A DNA stretch of 33,870 bases from Mesorhizobium sp. M7A.F.Ca.US.006.01.1.1 (GCF_003997935.1 NZ_RZQL01000043.1:1-33870), one strand, 5' to 3'. Positions 6,566-15,978 are shown, counted from the stretch's first letter. Notes: generated by a model from the sequence alone, not told the origin. Numbers and translations: made by a program.

Positions 6566-7186
6566 ATGATCGGCAAGCTCAAGGGCACGCTGGACGAGGT
6601 CGACGAGGATCATTGCCTCGTCGATATCCATGGCGTCGGCTACGTCGCCTATTGCTCGGCGCGCACGCTGGCGGCGTTGCCTTCGCCCGGCGAAGCGGTG
6701 GTGCTGTTCATCGAGACCTATGTGCGCGAGGACATGCTGCGGCTCTACGGCTTCCAGTCGGTGCTGGAGCGTGAGTGGTTCCGGCTGCTGATGAACAATG
6801 TGCCGGGTGTCGGCGCCAAGGTGGCGCTGGCCATCCTGTCGACGCTGGCGCCGGCCGACCTCGCCAATGCGATTGCGCTGCGCGACATCGCCATGGTTTC
6901 GCGCGCGCCCGGCGTCGGCAAGAAGGTGGCCGAGCGCATCGTCACCGAATTGAAGAACAAGGCGCCGGCCTATGCCGGCACCGCCTCGGGCACCATCGGC
7001 CTGAAGCAGGAGCTCGGCGACGGCGTGGCATCCGCGCCGATCACCGACGCGGTCTCGGCGTTGGTCAATCTCGGCTATTCGCGCGACACGGCCGCCAATG
7101 CAGTGGCGGCGGCGCTGAAGACGGCGGGCGAAGATGCCGATGCGCCGAAACTGATCCGCTTTGGACTGAAGGAACTGGCGCGGTGA
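6566..7186 (+). CDS. ruvA: Holliday junction branch-migration protein RuvA
   Basis: This is a 206-residue protein of normal length. RuvA tetramers hold the four-way junction and load RuvB rings. Domain I (OB fold, residues 1-63) starts [20 protein letters not shown]. The tandem helix-hairpin-helix domain II contains [14 protein letters not shown] (about residues 77-90) and [13 protein letters not shown] (about 112-124). The C-terminal UBA-like domain III, which contacts RuvB, contains [17 protein letters not shown]. The ATG at 6566 has only a weak GAAAG upstream. ruvB follows after 43 bases. Confidence 0.97.
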   Translation: MIGKLKGTLDEVDEDHCLVDIHGVGYVAYCSARTLAALPSPGEAVVLFIETYVREDMLRLYGFQSVLEREWFRLLMNNVPGVGAKVALAILSTLAPADLANAIALRDIAMVSRAPGVGKKVAERIVTELKNKAPAYAGTASGTIGLKQELGDGVASAPITDAVSALVNLGYSRDTAANAVAAALKTAGEDADAPKLIRFGLKELAR

Positions 7187-7229
7187 ACCGTCGCTTGTTC
7201 CGCTCCTTGCCGTATGCAAGGAAGGCGTC

Positions 7230-8267
7230 ATGAGCCTGTCGCCCCGCCTGATTGCGCCGGAAAAACGCGGCGAGGATGCCGAGCAGACCTTGCGGCCGCA
7301 GACGCTCGACGACTTCGTCGGCCAGGCGGCGGTGCGGGCCAATCTCAAAGTGTTCATCGAGGCCGCCAAAGGCCGCAACGAAGCGCTCGACCATGTGCTG
7401 TTCGTCGGGCCGCCCGGTCTCGGCAAGACGACGCTGGCGCAGATCATGGCGCGCGAACTCGGCGTCAATTTCCGCTCGACCTCCGGCCCGGTCATCGCCA
7501 AGGCGGGCGATCTTGCGGCCCTGCTGACCAATCTCGAAGAAGGCGACGTGCTGTTCATCGACGAGATCCACCGGCTGAGCCCGGCGGTGGAGGAAATCCT
7601 TTATCCGGCGATGGAGGATTTCCAGCTCGACCTGATCATCGGCGAGGGACCGGCGGCGCGCTCGGTCAAGATCGACCTCGCCCGCTTCACCCTGGTTGCC
7701 GCCACCACGCGGCTCGGCCTGCTCACCAACCCGTTGCGCGATCGTTTCGGCATTCCGGTGCGGCTCAACTTTTACACGGTCGAGGAGTTGGAGCAGATCG
7801 TGCGGCGCGGCGCGCGCATCCTGCAGATGCCGCTCGGCGACGACGGTGCGCTGGAAATCGCGCGGCGTGCGCGCGGCACGCCACGCATCGCCGGCCGGCT
7901 CTTGCGCCGCGTGCGCGATTTCGCCTCGGTGGCCGGCGATGGCCATGTCGACCGCAAGATCGCCGACGAGGCGTTGACCCGGCTGGAAGTCGATGCGCTC
8001 GGCCTCGACGCGCTTGACCGCCGGTACCTCAGCATGATCGCGCGCAATTTCGGCGGAGGGCCGGTCGGCATCGAGACGATCGCCGCAGGCCTGTCCGAAC
8101 CGCGCGATGCCATCGAGGACATCATCGAGCCTTATCTGATCCAGCAGGGTTTCATCCAGCGCACGCCGCGCGGCCGCATGCTGACGGCCAATGCCTGGCG
8201 GCATCTCGGCCTCGACGCGCCGAAGGATCTGGCGCAGCAGCAGATCAACCTGTTCCAGGAAGAATAG
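7230..8267 (+). CDS. ruvB: Holliday junction helicase RuvB
   Basis: This is a 345-residue AAA+ motor of typical length that drives branch migration together with RuvA. Walker A is GPPGLGKT at residues 60-67 and Walker B is LFIDEIH at 108-114. Sensor 1 is in [10 protein letters not shown], and the arginine finger region reads PLRDRFG. The C-terminal winged helix contains [14 protein letters not shown] and [14 protein letters not shown]. The start follows AAGG at 7220-7223. It is the last ruv gene. A metallophosphoesterase gene follows after 160 bases instead of ybgC, the usual next gene in many Rhizobiales. Confidence 0.97.
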   Translation: MSLSPRLIAPEKRGEDAEQTLRPQTLDDFVGQAAVRANLKVFIEAAKGRNEALDHVLFVGPPGLGKTTLAQIMARELGVNFRSTSGPVIAKAGDLAALLTNLEEGDVLFIDEIHRLSPAVEEILYPAMEDFQLDLIIGEGPAARSVKIDLARFTLVAATTRLGLLTNPLRDRFGIPVRLNFYTVEELEQIVRRGARILQMPLGDDGALEIARRARGTPRIAGRLLRRVRDFASVAGDGHVDRKIADEALTRLEVDALGLDALDRRYLSMIARNFGGGPVGIETIAAGLSEPRDAIEDIIEPYLIQQGFIQRTPRGRMLTANAWRHLGLDAPKDLAQQQINLFQEE

Positions 8268-8427
8268 CGGCCGGGCGATCAGGCGCAGGTTCCAGGCCGA
8301 TAGAGGATCCGCGAACGGCCTGCGCAAAATATCCTCAGCTTCGCCGGTTTGCCGGCGCATTCGTCGGCTTTGGTGACGGTGCCATCGCCGGGGCAATCTC
8401 GCTCCGATGGTTTGCCGGAGCCATGCA

Positions 8428-9324
8428 ATGATCACCAGACGCGGGTTCCTGCGCTTCATCGGCGGGGCGGGTTTGTCAGTTTCCGCTTTCAGCGCCTATG
8501 CGGTCGGCATCGAGCCGATGCTGCTGACGCATGTGAAGCGTTATGCGCTGACACCGCCGCATTGGCCGGATGGCTTGAAGCTGCGCATCGTCGCGCTTGC
8601 CGATATCCATGCCTGCCGGCCATGGATGACGCCGGAGCGGATCGCCTCGCTTGTCGAAGACGCGAATGCGCTGCAGCCGGACCTGATCGTCCTGCTCGGC
8701 GACTACATTGCCGGCATGCCGTTGGTGACCGGCCCGGTGACGCCGTCGCAATGGGCGTCCGCCCTGTCGGGCCTCAAGGCGCCGCTCGGCGTGCTGTCGA
8801 TCCTCGGCAATCATGACTGGTGGGCGGATGGCTTCGCGCAGCGCGCCGGGGCCGGCCCGACCATAGCACGCAAGGCCTTGGAGAAAGTCGGCGTTCCGGT
8901 TCTGGAGAACGATGTCGTGCGCCTGGAAAAGGACGGGCATGGTGTCTGGATTGCCGGGCTCGCCGACCAGTTGGCCCTGCTGCCGACCAGGGATCGCGCC
9001 GGCTTCACGGGACTGGACGATCTCGACGGCATGCTGGCCAAGGTCAGCGACACCTCGCCCATCATCCTGCTTGCGCATGAGCCCGATATTTTTCCGAAGG
9101 TGCCGTGGCGGGTCTCGCTGACCCTGTCCGGCCACACCCATGGCGGACAAGTGCGGCTGTTCGGCTATTCGCCTGTCGTGCCGTCGCGTTTCGGCAATCG
9201 CTATGCCTATGGCCATGTCGTCGAGAACGACCGCAATCTGATCGTCTCGGGCGGGCTCGGCTTCAGCATATTGCCGGTCCGTTTCGGAATGCGGCCGGAA
9301 ATCCTGTCGATCGACCTTGGCTAG
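8428..9324 (+). CDS. Tat-exported metallophosphoesterase
   Basis: This is a 298-residue protein. The N-terminus MITRRGFLRFIGGAGLSVSA has a twin-arginine motif (TRRGFLRF) and a hydrophobic stretch, so export in folded form by the Tat system is likely. Calcineurin-like metal motifs occur in order: DIH in ALADIHAC, GD in VLLGDYIAG, GNHDWW, AHEPD and SGHTHGGQ. These bind two metal ions. Homologues such as YaeI/YkuE-type enzymes hydrolyse phosphodiesters or lipid-linked pyrophosphates, and the substrate here is open. I chose the ATG at 8428 for the RR motif and GGAG at 8417-8420. Its stop codon touches the 142-base palindromic element, and it converges on a GH5 gene. Confidence 0.88.
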   Translation: MITRRGFLRFIGGAGLSVSAFSAYAVGIEPMLLTHVKRYALTPPHWPDGLKLRIVALADIHACRPWMTPERIASLVEDANALQPDLIVLLGDYIAGMPLVTGPVTPSQWASALSGLKAPLGVLSILGNHDWWADGFAQRAGAGPTIARKALEKVGVPVLENDVVRLEKDGHGVWIAGLADQLALLPTRDRAGFTGLDDLDGMLAKVSDTSPIILLAHEPDIFPKVPWRVSLTLSGHTHGGQVRLFGYSPVVPSRFGNRYAYGHVVENDRNLIVSGGLGFSILPVRFGMRPEILSIDLG

Positions 9325-9465
9325 GGCGGTTGATATTCAGGTGAGGCCGGCCTGCAAATGGCCGATACCTGCGCTTCCGGTACTCACGGACCCACTTGTC
9401 CGCTCCGTTCCGGTTCTCGGTATCAGTCATTTTTCGGCTTGGCCTGACCTGAATCTCAACCGCCC
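9324..9465. repeat. 142-base palindromic intergenic element (RIME-like)
   Basis: The outer 25 bases of each side (9324-9348 and 9441-9465) are inverted copies with two mismatches, starting GGGCGGTTGA on each strand. Interior pairing continues imperfectly to a CGGAC/GTCCG apex, so the whole element can fold into one long hairpin. It fills the space between the stop codons of two convergent genes almost exactly. The inner sequence resembles, from memory, dispersed Rhizobiales intergenic mosaic elements. It probably acts as a bidirectional transcript end. Confidence 0.65.
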
Positions 9466-9466
9466 T

Positions 9467-10717
9467 TCAGTGAAGGGAACGGATTACGTCCATCACCTCC
9501 GGTTCGGCCTTGTCGCCGTTGAAGGCATCGACGATGCCGAAGGCGCCGCCATAGCTCCACACCGACCACGAGAAGCCATGTGCTTCGGCGCGCGCGACCA
9601 TGTCCCTGACATAGGCGGCTCGATACTCGGCGGGCATCACATAGGCGTTGCCGTATTCCTGGCGGATCATGCCGAACTCGCCCAGCGTGATATTTTCCGA
9701 CTTGACGCCGTTGGCCTTCGTCCACGCCTCGACCTTTTTGAACGGCGCATCCATCAAGCCTAGCAGTCTATCGGGGCTGCCCATGCTGGCGACCTGTTCG
9801 TCGAGATAGGCAAGCAGGCCGCTCTGCCTTGTCCACGGCGCCTCGGCCTTGATCCTGGCGCGGATGGTGTCGAGCGTCACCTCGAGCTGTGCCTTGGGCA
9901 CCGCGGTCAGCGGATAGGGCAGGCCGGTCACATAGGGGATGAAGTCGCCGGCCCAGGTCGCGCCCTGATGGGTGAGCAGGAACGGATCGTAGGAATGGAA
10001 GGTCCAGATGACATTGTCGTCCGGGATCGTCTTCGGGTCGATCTTCTCCAGTGAGCTCGCGGCGGAATAGCAGGCGCCGGTCAGCACCAGGGTCAATTTC
10101 GTCGCCGAGGATCGCGCTGCGGCGAACAGTTTGCGCTGGCGGCCCGGCCACAGGCTGGTGCCGTCGCTGTCGCAGTCGACGATCGGTTCGTTCATCGGCT
10201 CGAAGGCGACCTGGGCGGGATCTTCTCTGGCCAGCGTGCGGGCCATCTTGCGGACCATCTCGATATAGGCGTCGAAGGTCCGTGGGTCGTCCATCACTTC
10301 AGCCATGCCGATCTTGCGGCTGCCGCCGGCCGGGATCAGGTGCATGTCGACGACCACCTTCAGCCCGGCGTGGTTGATCATGCGCACCGAGTCCAGCACG
10401 CTGGCATAGAGGTCGTCGCGCAAGGCCACGGTCTGGCTGGACAGGAAAGGTGACGGGTCGACCGGCATGCGCAGGAAATCGAAGCCGGCATCCTTCAACG
10501 CCTTGAGATCGTCATCCCTGAGGAATTTGCGCCATTCCGGATAGGGCAGGAGGGCCTTGGCGTCGCCCCATTGGTCTTCACCCGGCCATGTGACCCACTG
10601 ATCGAGGTTGAGGCCGCGCTTCATCGAGAATGTCGCGGTCTGGCCAGGCAGCGCCAAAGCCACCAGCACGAACAGCGCCGCTGTCAAACTCTTGATCATC
10701 GCCGTCAACAGTGCCAT
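9467..10717 (-). CDS. Secreted glycoside hydrolase family 5 (cellulase-like) enzyme
   Basis: This is a 416-residue protein with a Sec signal peptide (hydrophobic residues about 10-26, cleavage near GQTA). The GH5 TIM-barrel marks are visible: RGLNLDQW at the start of the barrel, acid/base E177 in FEPMNEP, HSYDP around 241-245, and nucleophile E347 in LGEFGM. WSYGG near the end matches the last barrel strand. The enzyme should cleave beta-glucan-type polysaccharides in the periplasm or outside. A true cellulase role, for example in infection or polymer processing, is only a possibility. The start at 10717 lacks a good Shine-Dalgarno sequence, and the ATG at 10699 is an alternative. It is divergent from ybgC across 57 bases. 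Confidence 0.85.
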   Translation of the reverse strand: MALLTAMIKSLTAALFVLVALALPGQTATFSMKRGLNLDQWVTWPGEDQWGDAKALLPYPEWRKFLRDDDLKALKDAGFDFLRMPVDPSPFLSSQTVALRDDLYASVLDSVRMINHAGLKVVVDMHLIPAGGSRKIGMAEVMDDPRTFDAYIEMVRKMARTLAREDPAQVAFEPMNEPIVDCDSDGTSLWPGRQRKLFAAARSSATKLTLVLTGACYSAASSLEKIDPKTIPDDNVIWTFHSYDPFLLTHQGATWAGDFIPYVTGLPYPLTAVPKAQLEVTLDTIRARIKAEAPWTRQSGLLAYLDEQVASMGSPDRLLGLMDAPFKKVEAWTKANGVKSENITLGEFGMIRQEYGNAYVMPAEYRAAYVRDMVARAEAHGFSWSVWSYGGAFGIVDAFNGDKAEPEVMDVIRSLH

Positions 10718-10774
10718 CCGATGTTATGTTCTGCTGGAAACAGGTGCCTCGCCGGGGCTGAAAAAGGAAGCGCA

Positions 10775-11257
10775 ATGGGCGATCATGGTGAATCGGCGAC
10801 GCTGCTGGCCGGGCTTTCCGGCGCGCTGACGGCGTTCGGCCACCGGCTGATGGCGCGGGTCTACTACGCCGACACCGATTTCTCCGGCGTCGTCTACCAT
10901 GCGCGCTATCTCGAATTCTTCGAGCGCGGCCGGTCCGACTATCTCAGGCTGACCGGCGTGCACCACACAGAGCTTGCCGATGGCAAGCATGGCGAAAGAA
11001 TAGTCTGGGTGGTGCGGCGCATGGAGATCGACTTTCGCGGCCCGGCCCGCATCGACGACATCCTGACGGTCGACACCCGCACCGAGGACATTTCCGGCGC
11101 ACGCATCTTCATGGCGCAGCAGCTCAAGCGCGGCGCCGAAGTGCTGGTCGAGGCCAAGGTCGAGGCCGCGATCATCGGCGAAAATGGCCGCCCAAGGCGA
11201 TTTCCCAGGGAATGGGTGGCGGCATTCATGCCCAAGGCCTTGCCCGCAGCTGACTAG
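10775..11257 (+). CDS. ybgC: Tol-Pal associated acyl-CoA thioesterase YbgC
   Basis: This is a 160-residue hot-dog-fold thioesterase. The signature RVYYADTDFSGVVYHARYLEFFERGR (residues about 28-53) contains the catalytic aspartate (ADTDFSG) of the 4-hydroxybenzoyl-CoA thioesterase family. YbgC hydrolyses acyl-CoA and, in enteric bacteria, interacts with phospholipid synthesis enzymes at the inner membrane. Its gene usually heads the tol-pal cluster, as here. The start at 10775 follows AAGGAAG (10764-10770). A 272-base gap with a possible separate promoter separates it from tolQ, so it may not be co-transcribed with the tol genes. Confidence 0.93.
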   Translation: MGDHGESATLLAGLSGALTAFGHRLMARVYYADTDFSGVVYHARYLEFFERGRSDYLRLTGVHHTELADGKHGERIVWVVRRMEIDFRGPARIDDILTVDTRTEDISGARIFMAQQLKRGAEVLVEAKVEAAIIGENGRPRRFPREWVAAFMPKALPAAD

Positions 11258-11361
11258 CCCCATTCCGATCAACGTCGATGGCTTGCGCATTGTCACCGGG
11301 CGTGGCAATGCGCCGCGCCTTATATACTAACCCATCCTTAACCATAACGGTTCATGAAGAG

Positions 11362-11404
11362 ATTGGTGAAGATTGACGTTATCGAACGCCTTCCTTTCAC
11401 CAAT
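11362..11404. promoter_or_regulatory. Inverted repeat in the tolQ leader
   Basis: ATTGGTGAA (11362-11370) and TTCACCAAT (11396-11404) are perfect 9-bp inverted copies with a 25-base spacer. They could form a hairpin in the tolQ leader or serve as a regulator site. Just upstream, CTAA-N7-TTAACC (11327-11343) is a one-mismatch CtrA-type box. The 272-base gap 11258-11529 has no gene. Confidence 0.4.
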
Positions 11405-11529
11405 ATTTGCCCTGAAAAGGCCGAGAATGGCACAGTTTGGGGTTGTTCCGGTAGCTTCGTGCGAACCGACCACAAGGGATGCCAGGGGCCAGCCGCCAGC
11501 TTCGCCCGGAAAATCTTAAGGACGTAACG

Positions 11530-12240
11530 ATGGAAAATATCGCACTCGCCGACCCGGGCGCGCAATTGTCGGTTTGGTCGCTGTTCGTTTCGGCCAGCTG
11601 GGTGGTCAAGCTGGTCATGATCGGCCTGCTCTGCGCCTCGGTCTGGACTTGGGCGATCATCGTCGACAAGCTGGTTACCTATGCCCGCATGCGGCTGGCG
11701 CTCAACCGGTTCGAACAGGTGTTCTGGTCGGGGCAGTCGCTGGAGGAGCTCTATCGCACGCTCGCCGATCGCAAGACAACCGGCATGGGGGCCATTTTCG
11801 TGGCTGCGATGCGCGAGTGGAAGAAGAGTTTCGAGAAGGGCGCCAAAACGCCGCTCGGCCTGCAGACCCGCATCGACAAGGCGATGGATCTGGCGCTGAC
11901 CCGCGAGATGGAAAAGCTGGAAGGCCGCCTAGGTTTCCTCGCCACCACCGGCTCGGCGGCACCCTTCATCGGCCTGTTCGGCACCGTCATCGGCATCATG
12001 ACCTCGTTCCAGGCAATCGCCGGCTCCAAGAACACCAGTCTTGCGGTGGTTGCGCCCGGCATTGCCGAAGCGTTGCTGGCGACGGCCATCGGCCTGCTCG
12101 CCGCCATTCCCGCGGTCATCGCCTACAACAAGCTGTCGTCCGACGCGAGCAAGATAGCCGTGCGCATGGAAGGGTTCTCCGACGAGTTCTCCGCCATACT
12201 CTCGCGCCAAATCGATGAAAAAGTGGCCCCCAAGGCCTGA
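11530..12240 (+). CDS. tolQ: Tol-Pal motor subunit TolQ
   Basis: This is a 236-residue inner-membrane protein of the ExbB/TolQ/MotA family with three transmembrane helices, at about residues 18-40, 140-162 and 172-196. The proton-channel helices are clear: GFLATTGSAAPFIGLFGTVIGIM, then APGIAEALLATAIGLLAAIPAVI. With TolR it forms the proton-driven motor that energises TolA during outer-membrane constriction at division. The ATG at 11530 follows AAGGA (11517-11521). tolR starts ten bases after the stop. Confidence 0.97.
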   Translation: MENIALADPGAQLSVWSLFVSASWVVKLVMIGLLCASVWTWAIIVDKLVTYARMRLALNRFEQVFWSGQSLEELYRTLADRKTTGMGAIFVAAMREWKKSFEKGAKTPLGLQTRIDKAMDLALTREMEKLEGRLGFLATTGSAAPFIGLFGTVIGIMTSFQAIAGSKNTSLAVVAPGIAEALLATAIGLLAAIPAVIAYNKLSSDASKIAVRMEGFSDEFSAILSRQIDEKVAPKA

Positions 12241-12250
12241 GGAGTAGCAG

Positions 12251-12703
12251 ATGGGTATGTCCATGGGCATGGGAGGACGCGGCGGACGCGGCCACAGGCG
12301 GCGCGGCCGTCACCATGCACTGATGTCCGAGATCAACGTCACGCCGATGGTCGACGTGATGCTGGTGCTGCTGATCATCTTCATGGTCGCGGCGCCGATG
12401 CTGACGGTCGGCGTGCCGATCGACCTGCCGGATACGCAGGCCAAGGCGATGAATGCCGACACGCAGCCGATCACCGTCTCGATCAACGCCGCCGGCCAGA
12501 TATATCTGCAGGAAACCGAGATCCCGATCGAGGAGCTGGTAGCCAAGCTGCAGGCGATCTCCAAGACCGGCTATGAGGAGCGCATCTTCATCCGCGGCGA
12601 CAAGTCCACCGACTATGGCACCGCGATGAAGGTGATGGCCCGCATTTCGGCCGCTGGTTACAAGAACATCGGCCTGGTTTCACTGCAGGAACAGGACCAA
12701 TAG
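12251..12703 (+). CDS. tolR: Tol-Pal motor subunit TolR
   Basis: This is a 150-residue ExbD/TolR protein. A short Gly/Met/Arg-rich cytoplasmic tail (MGMSMGMGGRGGRG) precedes EINVTPMVDVMLVLLIIFMV, in which the aspartate of PMVDV is the proton-carrying residue. The periplasmic domain follows (residues about 55-150). TolR couples proton flow through TolQ to TolA. GAGGAG at 12239-12244 overlaps the tolQ stop and serves as ribosome site. The next gene, tolA, begins seven bases after the stop. Confidence 0.97.
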   Translation: MGMSMGMGGRGGRGHRRRGRHHALMSEINVTPMVDVMLVLLIIFMVAAPMLTVGVPIDLPDTQAKAMNADTQPITVSINAAGQIYLQETEIPIEELVAKLQAISKTGYEERIFIRGDKSTDYGTAMKVMARISAAGYKNIGLVSLQEQDQ

Positions 12704-12710
12704 ACGCGCG

Positions 12711-13868
12711 ATGAAGACCGGCCTCACCACATCGGTGATCCTGCATACGGCGGCGCTGACCTTCGGCCTGTTCACGCTGACGGCGCCGGCGGCACTTCCG
12801 TCGTCCGACGTCGAGTCGGTCGCCGTCGATATCGTGCCGATGGAAGCCATTGCGCAGACGTTGCAGGGCGACAAGAAGGCCGTGATGCATGAAAAGCCGG
12901 CACCCGTGCCGACGCAGCGTCCGGACATCGTTCCGGATGCGCAGAAGGTCGGCGAGAACAGCGTCGACACCGACAAGCCGATAACGCCGGAAGCCAAGCC
13001 GAAGCCCGTCGACATGACCTCGGCTCCGCCGCCCGCGCCGACCCCGATCGAAAAGCCGAAGCCCGAGGACGTGCCGAAGCCGCAGGAGAAGCCCAAGCCC
13101 ACCCCGGCAACGGAAGTGGCGCCGGCGCCGACGCCCAAGGAAGAGGTCAAGCCCGAGCCGGTCAAGCAGCCCGACCCCAAGCCGACACCGGCCAAGCCGG
13201 CGCCGACCCCGCCGCCGCAGGACAAGACCGCTGCCATCGATCCGACGCCCGAGGTCAAGCCCGACGCCGTCGCTGAAGCCATAGCGCAGGAGCCCCCCGC
13301 CGAGGCGACGCAGCTGCCCGACTCGGCGCCCGCGCCGGAGGCGCGGCCGAAGCCGCAGCCGGCGCAGGCCGAAAGCGCCAAGGCGCCGGAGCGCAAGAAC
13401 GCCGACAAGCCGGTCAAGGAAGCGTCGTCGAAGCCGAAGTCCGACGACAAGCAGTTCAATGCCGACGAGATCTCGGCCATGCTTGACAAGCAGAAGCCAT
13501 CCGGCGGCGGCGCCAAGCGCTCGACGCAGCAGGCGTCCCTTGGTGGTGATAAGGATCAGGGACAGAAGCTTTCCAGGTCCGAAATGGGCGCCCTGGAAAG
13601 CCAGCTCGGCGGCTGCTGGACCCTGCCTGTCGGCCTTGAAGGTTCCGAGAGTTTCGTCGTCGTGGTGCGGTTCAACCTGGATGCGTCCGGCAAACTGGAC
13701 GGGCGCCCGGCGGTCGAAACGTCGAGCGGAAATCGCCAATTCGACGAAAGTGCCGTTCGGGCGGTGCAAAAATGCGATGTCACCGGCCTGCAGGTTCCCG
13801 CCGGCAAGCAGGACATCTGGGCCGACGTCCGCGTCACCTTCGATCCAAGGGAGATGCTGGGCCTCTAA
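12711..13868 (+). CDS. tolA: Envelope-spanning protein TolA (TonB/TolA family)
   Basis: This 385-residue protein has one N-terminal transmembrane helix (residues about 7-25) that contacts TolQR. A long extended periplasmic region (about 60-270) is rich in Pro, Lys, Glu and Ala with many KP, PKP and APTP steps. The C-terminal domain (about 285-385) contains [19 protein letters not shown] and ends in [15 protein letters not shown], matching TolA/TonB C-terminal folds. TolA reaches across the periplasm to TolB-Pal. Alphaproteobacterial TolA is divergent in sequence, so the operon position is a large part of the evidence. The two Cys residues in the C-terminal domain could form a disulfide. Confidence 0.93.
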   Translation: MKTGLTTSVILHTAALTFGLFTLTAPAALPSSDVESVAVDIVPMEAIAQTLQGDKKAVMHEKPAPVPTQRPDIVPDAQKVGENSVDTDKPITPEAKPKPVDMTSAPPPAPTPIEKPKPEDVPKPQEKPKPTPATEVAPAPTPKEEVKPEPVKQPDPKPTPAKPAPTPPPQDKTAAIDPTPEVKPDAVAEAIAQEPPAEATQLPDSAPAPEARPKPQPAQAESAKAPERKNADKPVKEASSKPKSDDKQFNADEISAMLDKQKPSGGGAKRSTQQASLGGDKDQGQKLSRSEMGALESQLGGCWTLPVGLEGSESFVVVVRFNLDASGKLDGRPAVETSSGNRQFDESAVRAVQKCDVTGLQVPAGKQDIWADVRVTFDPREMLGL

Positions 13869-13911
13869 GGCGGCCCGCGTATCCGAAAATCAGTACGAGA
13901 AGCGAGAAGAC

Positions 13912-15222
13912 ATGAAATCAATCCTCAAGCCGCTCCTGATGGTCGCAGCAATGGCGATGGGCATGACCGCGGCAGGCACGTTGCCGGCGCTGGCGCTCGT
14001 CGAGCTCAACGTCAACAAGGGCAACGTCGAGCCGCTGCCGATCGCCATCACGGATTTCCAGGGCGGCGACGCGCTTGGGGCGCAGATTTCGCAGATCGTC
14101 ACCGCCGATCTGAAGCGTTCGGGTCTGTTCGCTCCGATCGACAAGAGCGCCTTTATCGAGAAGATCACCAACCCCGATGCGGCGCCGCGCTTCGACGACT
14201 GGAAGGTGATCAACGCGCAGGCGCTGGTCACCGGCAGCGTCAGCAAGGAAGCCGACGGCCGCATCCGCGCCCAGTACCGATTGTGGGATACCTTTGCCGG
14301 CCAGCAGATGGCTGGCGAGCAGTTCTTCGCCAACGATGCCAATCAGCGCCGTGTCGCCCATATCATCGCCGACGCCATCTATGAGCGGCTGACCGGCGAG
14401 AAAGGCTATTTCGACACCCGCGTCGTCTTCATCGACGAATCCGGCGCCAAGAATGCGCGCAAGAAGCGTCTCGCGATCATGGACCAGGACGGCGCCAATG
14501 TGCGCTATCTCTCGGACGGCAGGTCGATCGTGCTGACGCCGCGTTTCTCGCCGAACCGGCAGGAAATCACCTATATGTCGTATGAAAGCGGCCAGCCGCG
14601 GGTCTATCTGCTGCAGATCGAGACCGGCCAGCGCGAACTGGTCGGCAATTTCCCCGGCATGACCTTTGCGCCGCGCTTTTCGCCCGACGGCCAGAAGGTG
14701 ATCATGAGCCTGCTGCGCGACGACGGCAATTCCAACATCTTCGCCATGGACCTGCGCAGCCGCTCGACGACGCGGCTGACCAACTCGACCGCCATCGACA
14801 CCTCGCCGTCCTATTCGCCGGACGGCAGCAAGGTGGTGTTCACCTCCGACCGTGGCGGCCGCGCACAGATCTACGTGATGGGCGCCGACGGCTCGGGCCA
14901 GACCCGCATCTCCTTCGGCGACGGCGTCTATTCGACACCGGTGTGGTCGCCGCGCGGCGACCTGATTGCCTTCACCAAGCAGACCGGCGGCGAATTCCAG
15001 ATCGGCGTCATGAAGACCGACGGCTCGGGTGAGCGCATCCTGTCCTCCGGCTTCCAGCAGGAGGGACCGACCTGGGCGCCGAATGGCCGCGTGCTGATGT
15101 TCTTCCGCGATTCCGCCGGTGGCCCCAAGCTGGTCTCGGTTGATCTTACCGGACGCAACGAGCAATCAATCCCGACGGCGAACTTCGCTTCGGACCCCGC
15201 CTGGTCGCCGTTGCTTGAATAG
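13912..15222 (+). CDS. tolB: Periplasmic beta-propeller protein TolB
   Basis: This is a 436-residue protein with a signal peptide (cleavage near ALALVELN, residues about 28-30). The N-terminal domain contains [20 protein letters not shown] and [16 protein letters not shown]. The C-terminal six-bladed propeller has the repeated WD40-like motifs [46 protein letters not shown] and [13 protein letters not shown]. TolB binds Pal and TolA. The frame is open far upstream inside tolA, but the signal peptide and conserved start fix the ATG at 13912, after AGCGAGAAG. It is 43 bases downstream of tolA and clearly the same operon. Confidence 0.96.
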   Translation: MKSILKPLLMVAAMAMGMTAAGTLPALALVELNVNKGNVEPLPIAITDFQGGDALGAQISQIVTADLKRSGLFAPIDKSAFIEKITNPDAAPRFDDWKVINAQALVTGSVSKEADGRIRAQYRLWDTFAGQQMAGEQFFANDANQRRVAHIIADAIYERLTGEKGYFDTRVVFIDESGAKNARKKRLAIMDQDGANVRYLSDGRSIVLTPRFSPNRQEITYMSYESGQPRVYLLQIETGQRELVGNFPGMTFAPRFSPDGQKVIMSLLRDDGNSNIFAMDLRSRSTTRLTNSTAIDTSPSYSPDGSKVVFTSDRGGRAQIYVMGADGSGQTRISFGDGVYSTPVWSPRGDLIAFTKQTGGEFQIGVMKTDGSGERILSSGFQQEGPTWAPNGRVLMFFRDSAGGPKLVSVDLTGRNEQSIPTANFASDPAWSPLLE

Positions 15223-15247
15223 GTTCGGCTGAATTGCCACACATGCT

Positions 15248-15276
15248 GGAAAGGGGGCCGTTTTCGGCTCCTTTCC
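15248..15276. other. Strong hairpin after tolB without T-run
   Basis: GGAAAGGGGGCCG pairs with CGGCTCCTTTCC around a TTTT loop with one bulged G and one G-U pair. No T-run follows, so it is more likely an mRNA end-stabilising or attenuating hairpin between tolB and pal than a classic terminator. Confidence 0.5.
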
Positions 15277-15471
15277 ATGCCTTGGTCGCGTTTTGGCCGT
15301 ATTTACGCCTAGGGTCCGCGTGAAATGTGGCTTCAGGCCAACAGCTGCGGACGGGCAGCTTAAACCAAAATTTAACCGTGTTTCTTGAATGCCGGTTAAC
15401 CCAAACGTGGTTACTGGGTGATCAACGAAATCACTCAAATTAGACCACTCGAATTACGAAGGAGAGGCGGC

Positions 15472-15978
15472 ATGGGCCGTATTGCAGCACTTACCAGAAA
15501 CCCGGTCATGATCGCGCTGGTGGCGATGCTCGCCATCGCAGGTTGCGCCTCGAAGAAGACGCCGAACAACGCGGCCGATCTTGGCCTTAACGGCGCCGGC
15601 GCCGCAACACCCGGATCGGCGCAGGACTTCACCGTCAACATTGGCGACCGCATCTTCTTCGATACGGACTCGACCTCGATCCGTGCCGACGCGCAGACGA
15701 CGCTGGCTCGCCAGGCACAGTGGCTGAACCAGTACAAGCAGTATGCCATCGTCGTCGAAGGTCATGCCGACGAACGCGGCACACGCGAATACAATCTGGC
15801 GCTCGGCGCCCGCCGCGCCGCCGCCACCCGCGACTTCCTCGTTGCCAAGGGCGTCTCGGCCAGCCGTCTCAAGACCATTTCCTACGGCAAGGAACGTCCG
15901 GTCGCGGTTTGCGACGACATCTCCTGCTGGTCGCAGAACCGCCGTGCGGTCACCACGCTTAGCGGCGCTGGTTCCTGA
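15472..15978 (+). CDS. pal: Peptidoglycan-associated lipoprotein Pal
   Basis: This is a 168-residue lipoprotein. The signal peptide ends in the lipobox IAGC (Cys at about residue 25), so the mature protein is anchored in the outer membrane. The OmpA-like domain (about residues 60-165) contains RIFFDTDSTSIRADAQ and VEGHADERGTREYNLALGARRA, the peptidoglycan-binding signature. The ATG at 15472 follows a strong AAGGAGAGG. An upstream in-frame start at 15418 is rejected. A terminator follows at 16053-16078, so pal ends a transcript. The 249-base gap before it contains TTAA-rich sequence including a TTAA-N8-TTAA near-match to a CtrA box. Confidence 0.96.
   Translation: MGRIAALTRNPVMIALVAMLAIAGCASKKTPNNAADLGLNGAGAATPGSAQDFTVNIGDRIFFDTDSTSIRADAQTTLARQAQWLNQYKQYAIVVEGHADERGTREYNLALGARRAAATRDFLVAKGVSASRLKTISYGKERPVAVCDDISCWSQNRRAVTTLSGAGS

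Noticed and set aside
7065..8459. A 464-codon minus-strand frame opposite ruvB
   Set aside because: Shadow of ruvB, which carries Walker A, Walker B and the arginine finger.
12960..13400. Dense PKP/APTP repeats in tolA as a tandem DNA repeat or CRISPR-like array
   Set aside because: The repeat is at the level of amino-acid composition and has no fixed DNA period. It is the expected extended domain of TolA.
15360..15375. TTAA-N8-TTAA before pal as a CtrA box
   Set aside because: The spacing is eight, not seven. I kept only exact seven-base spacings as boxes, though this TTAA-rich leader may still be regulated.
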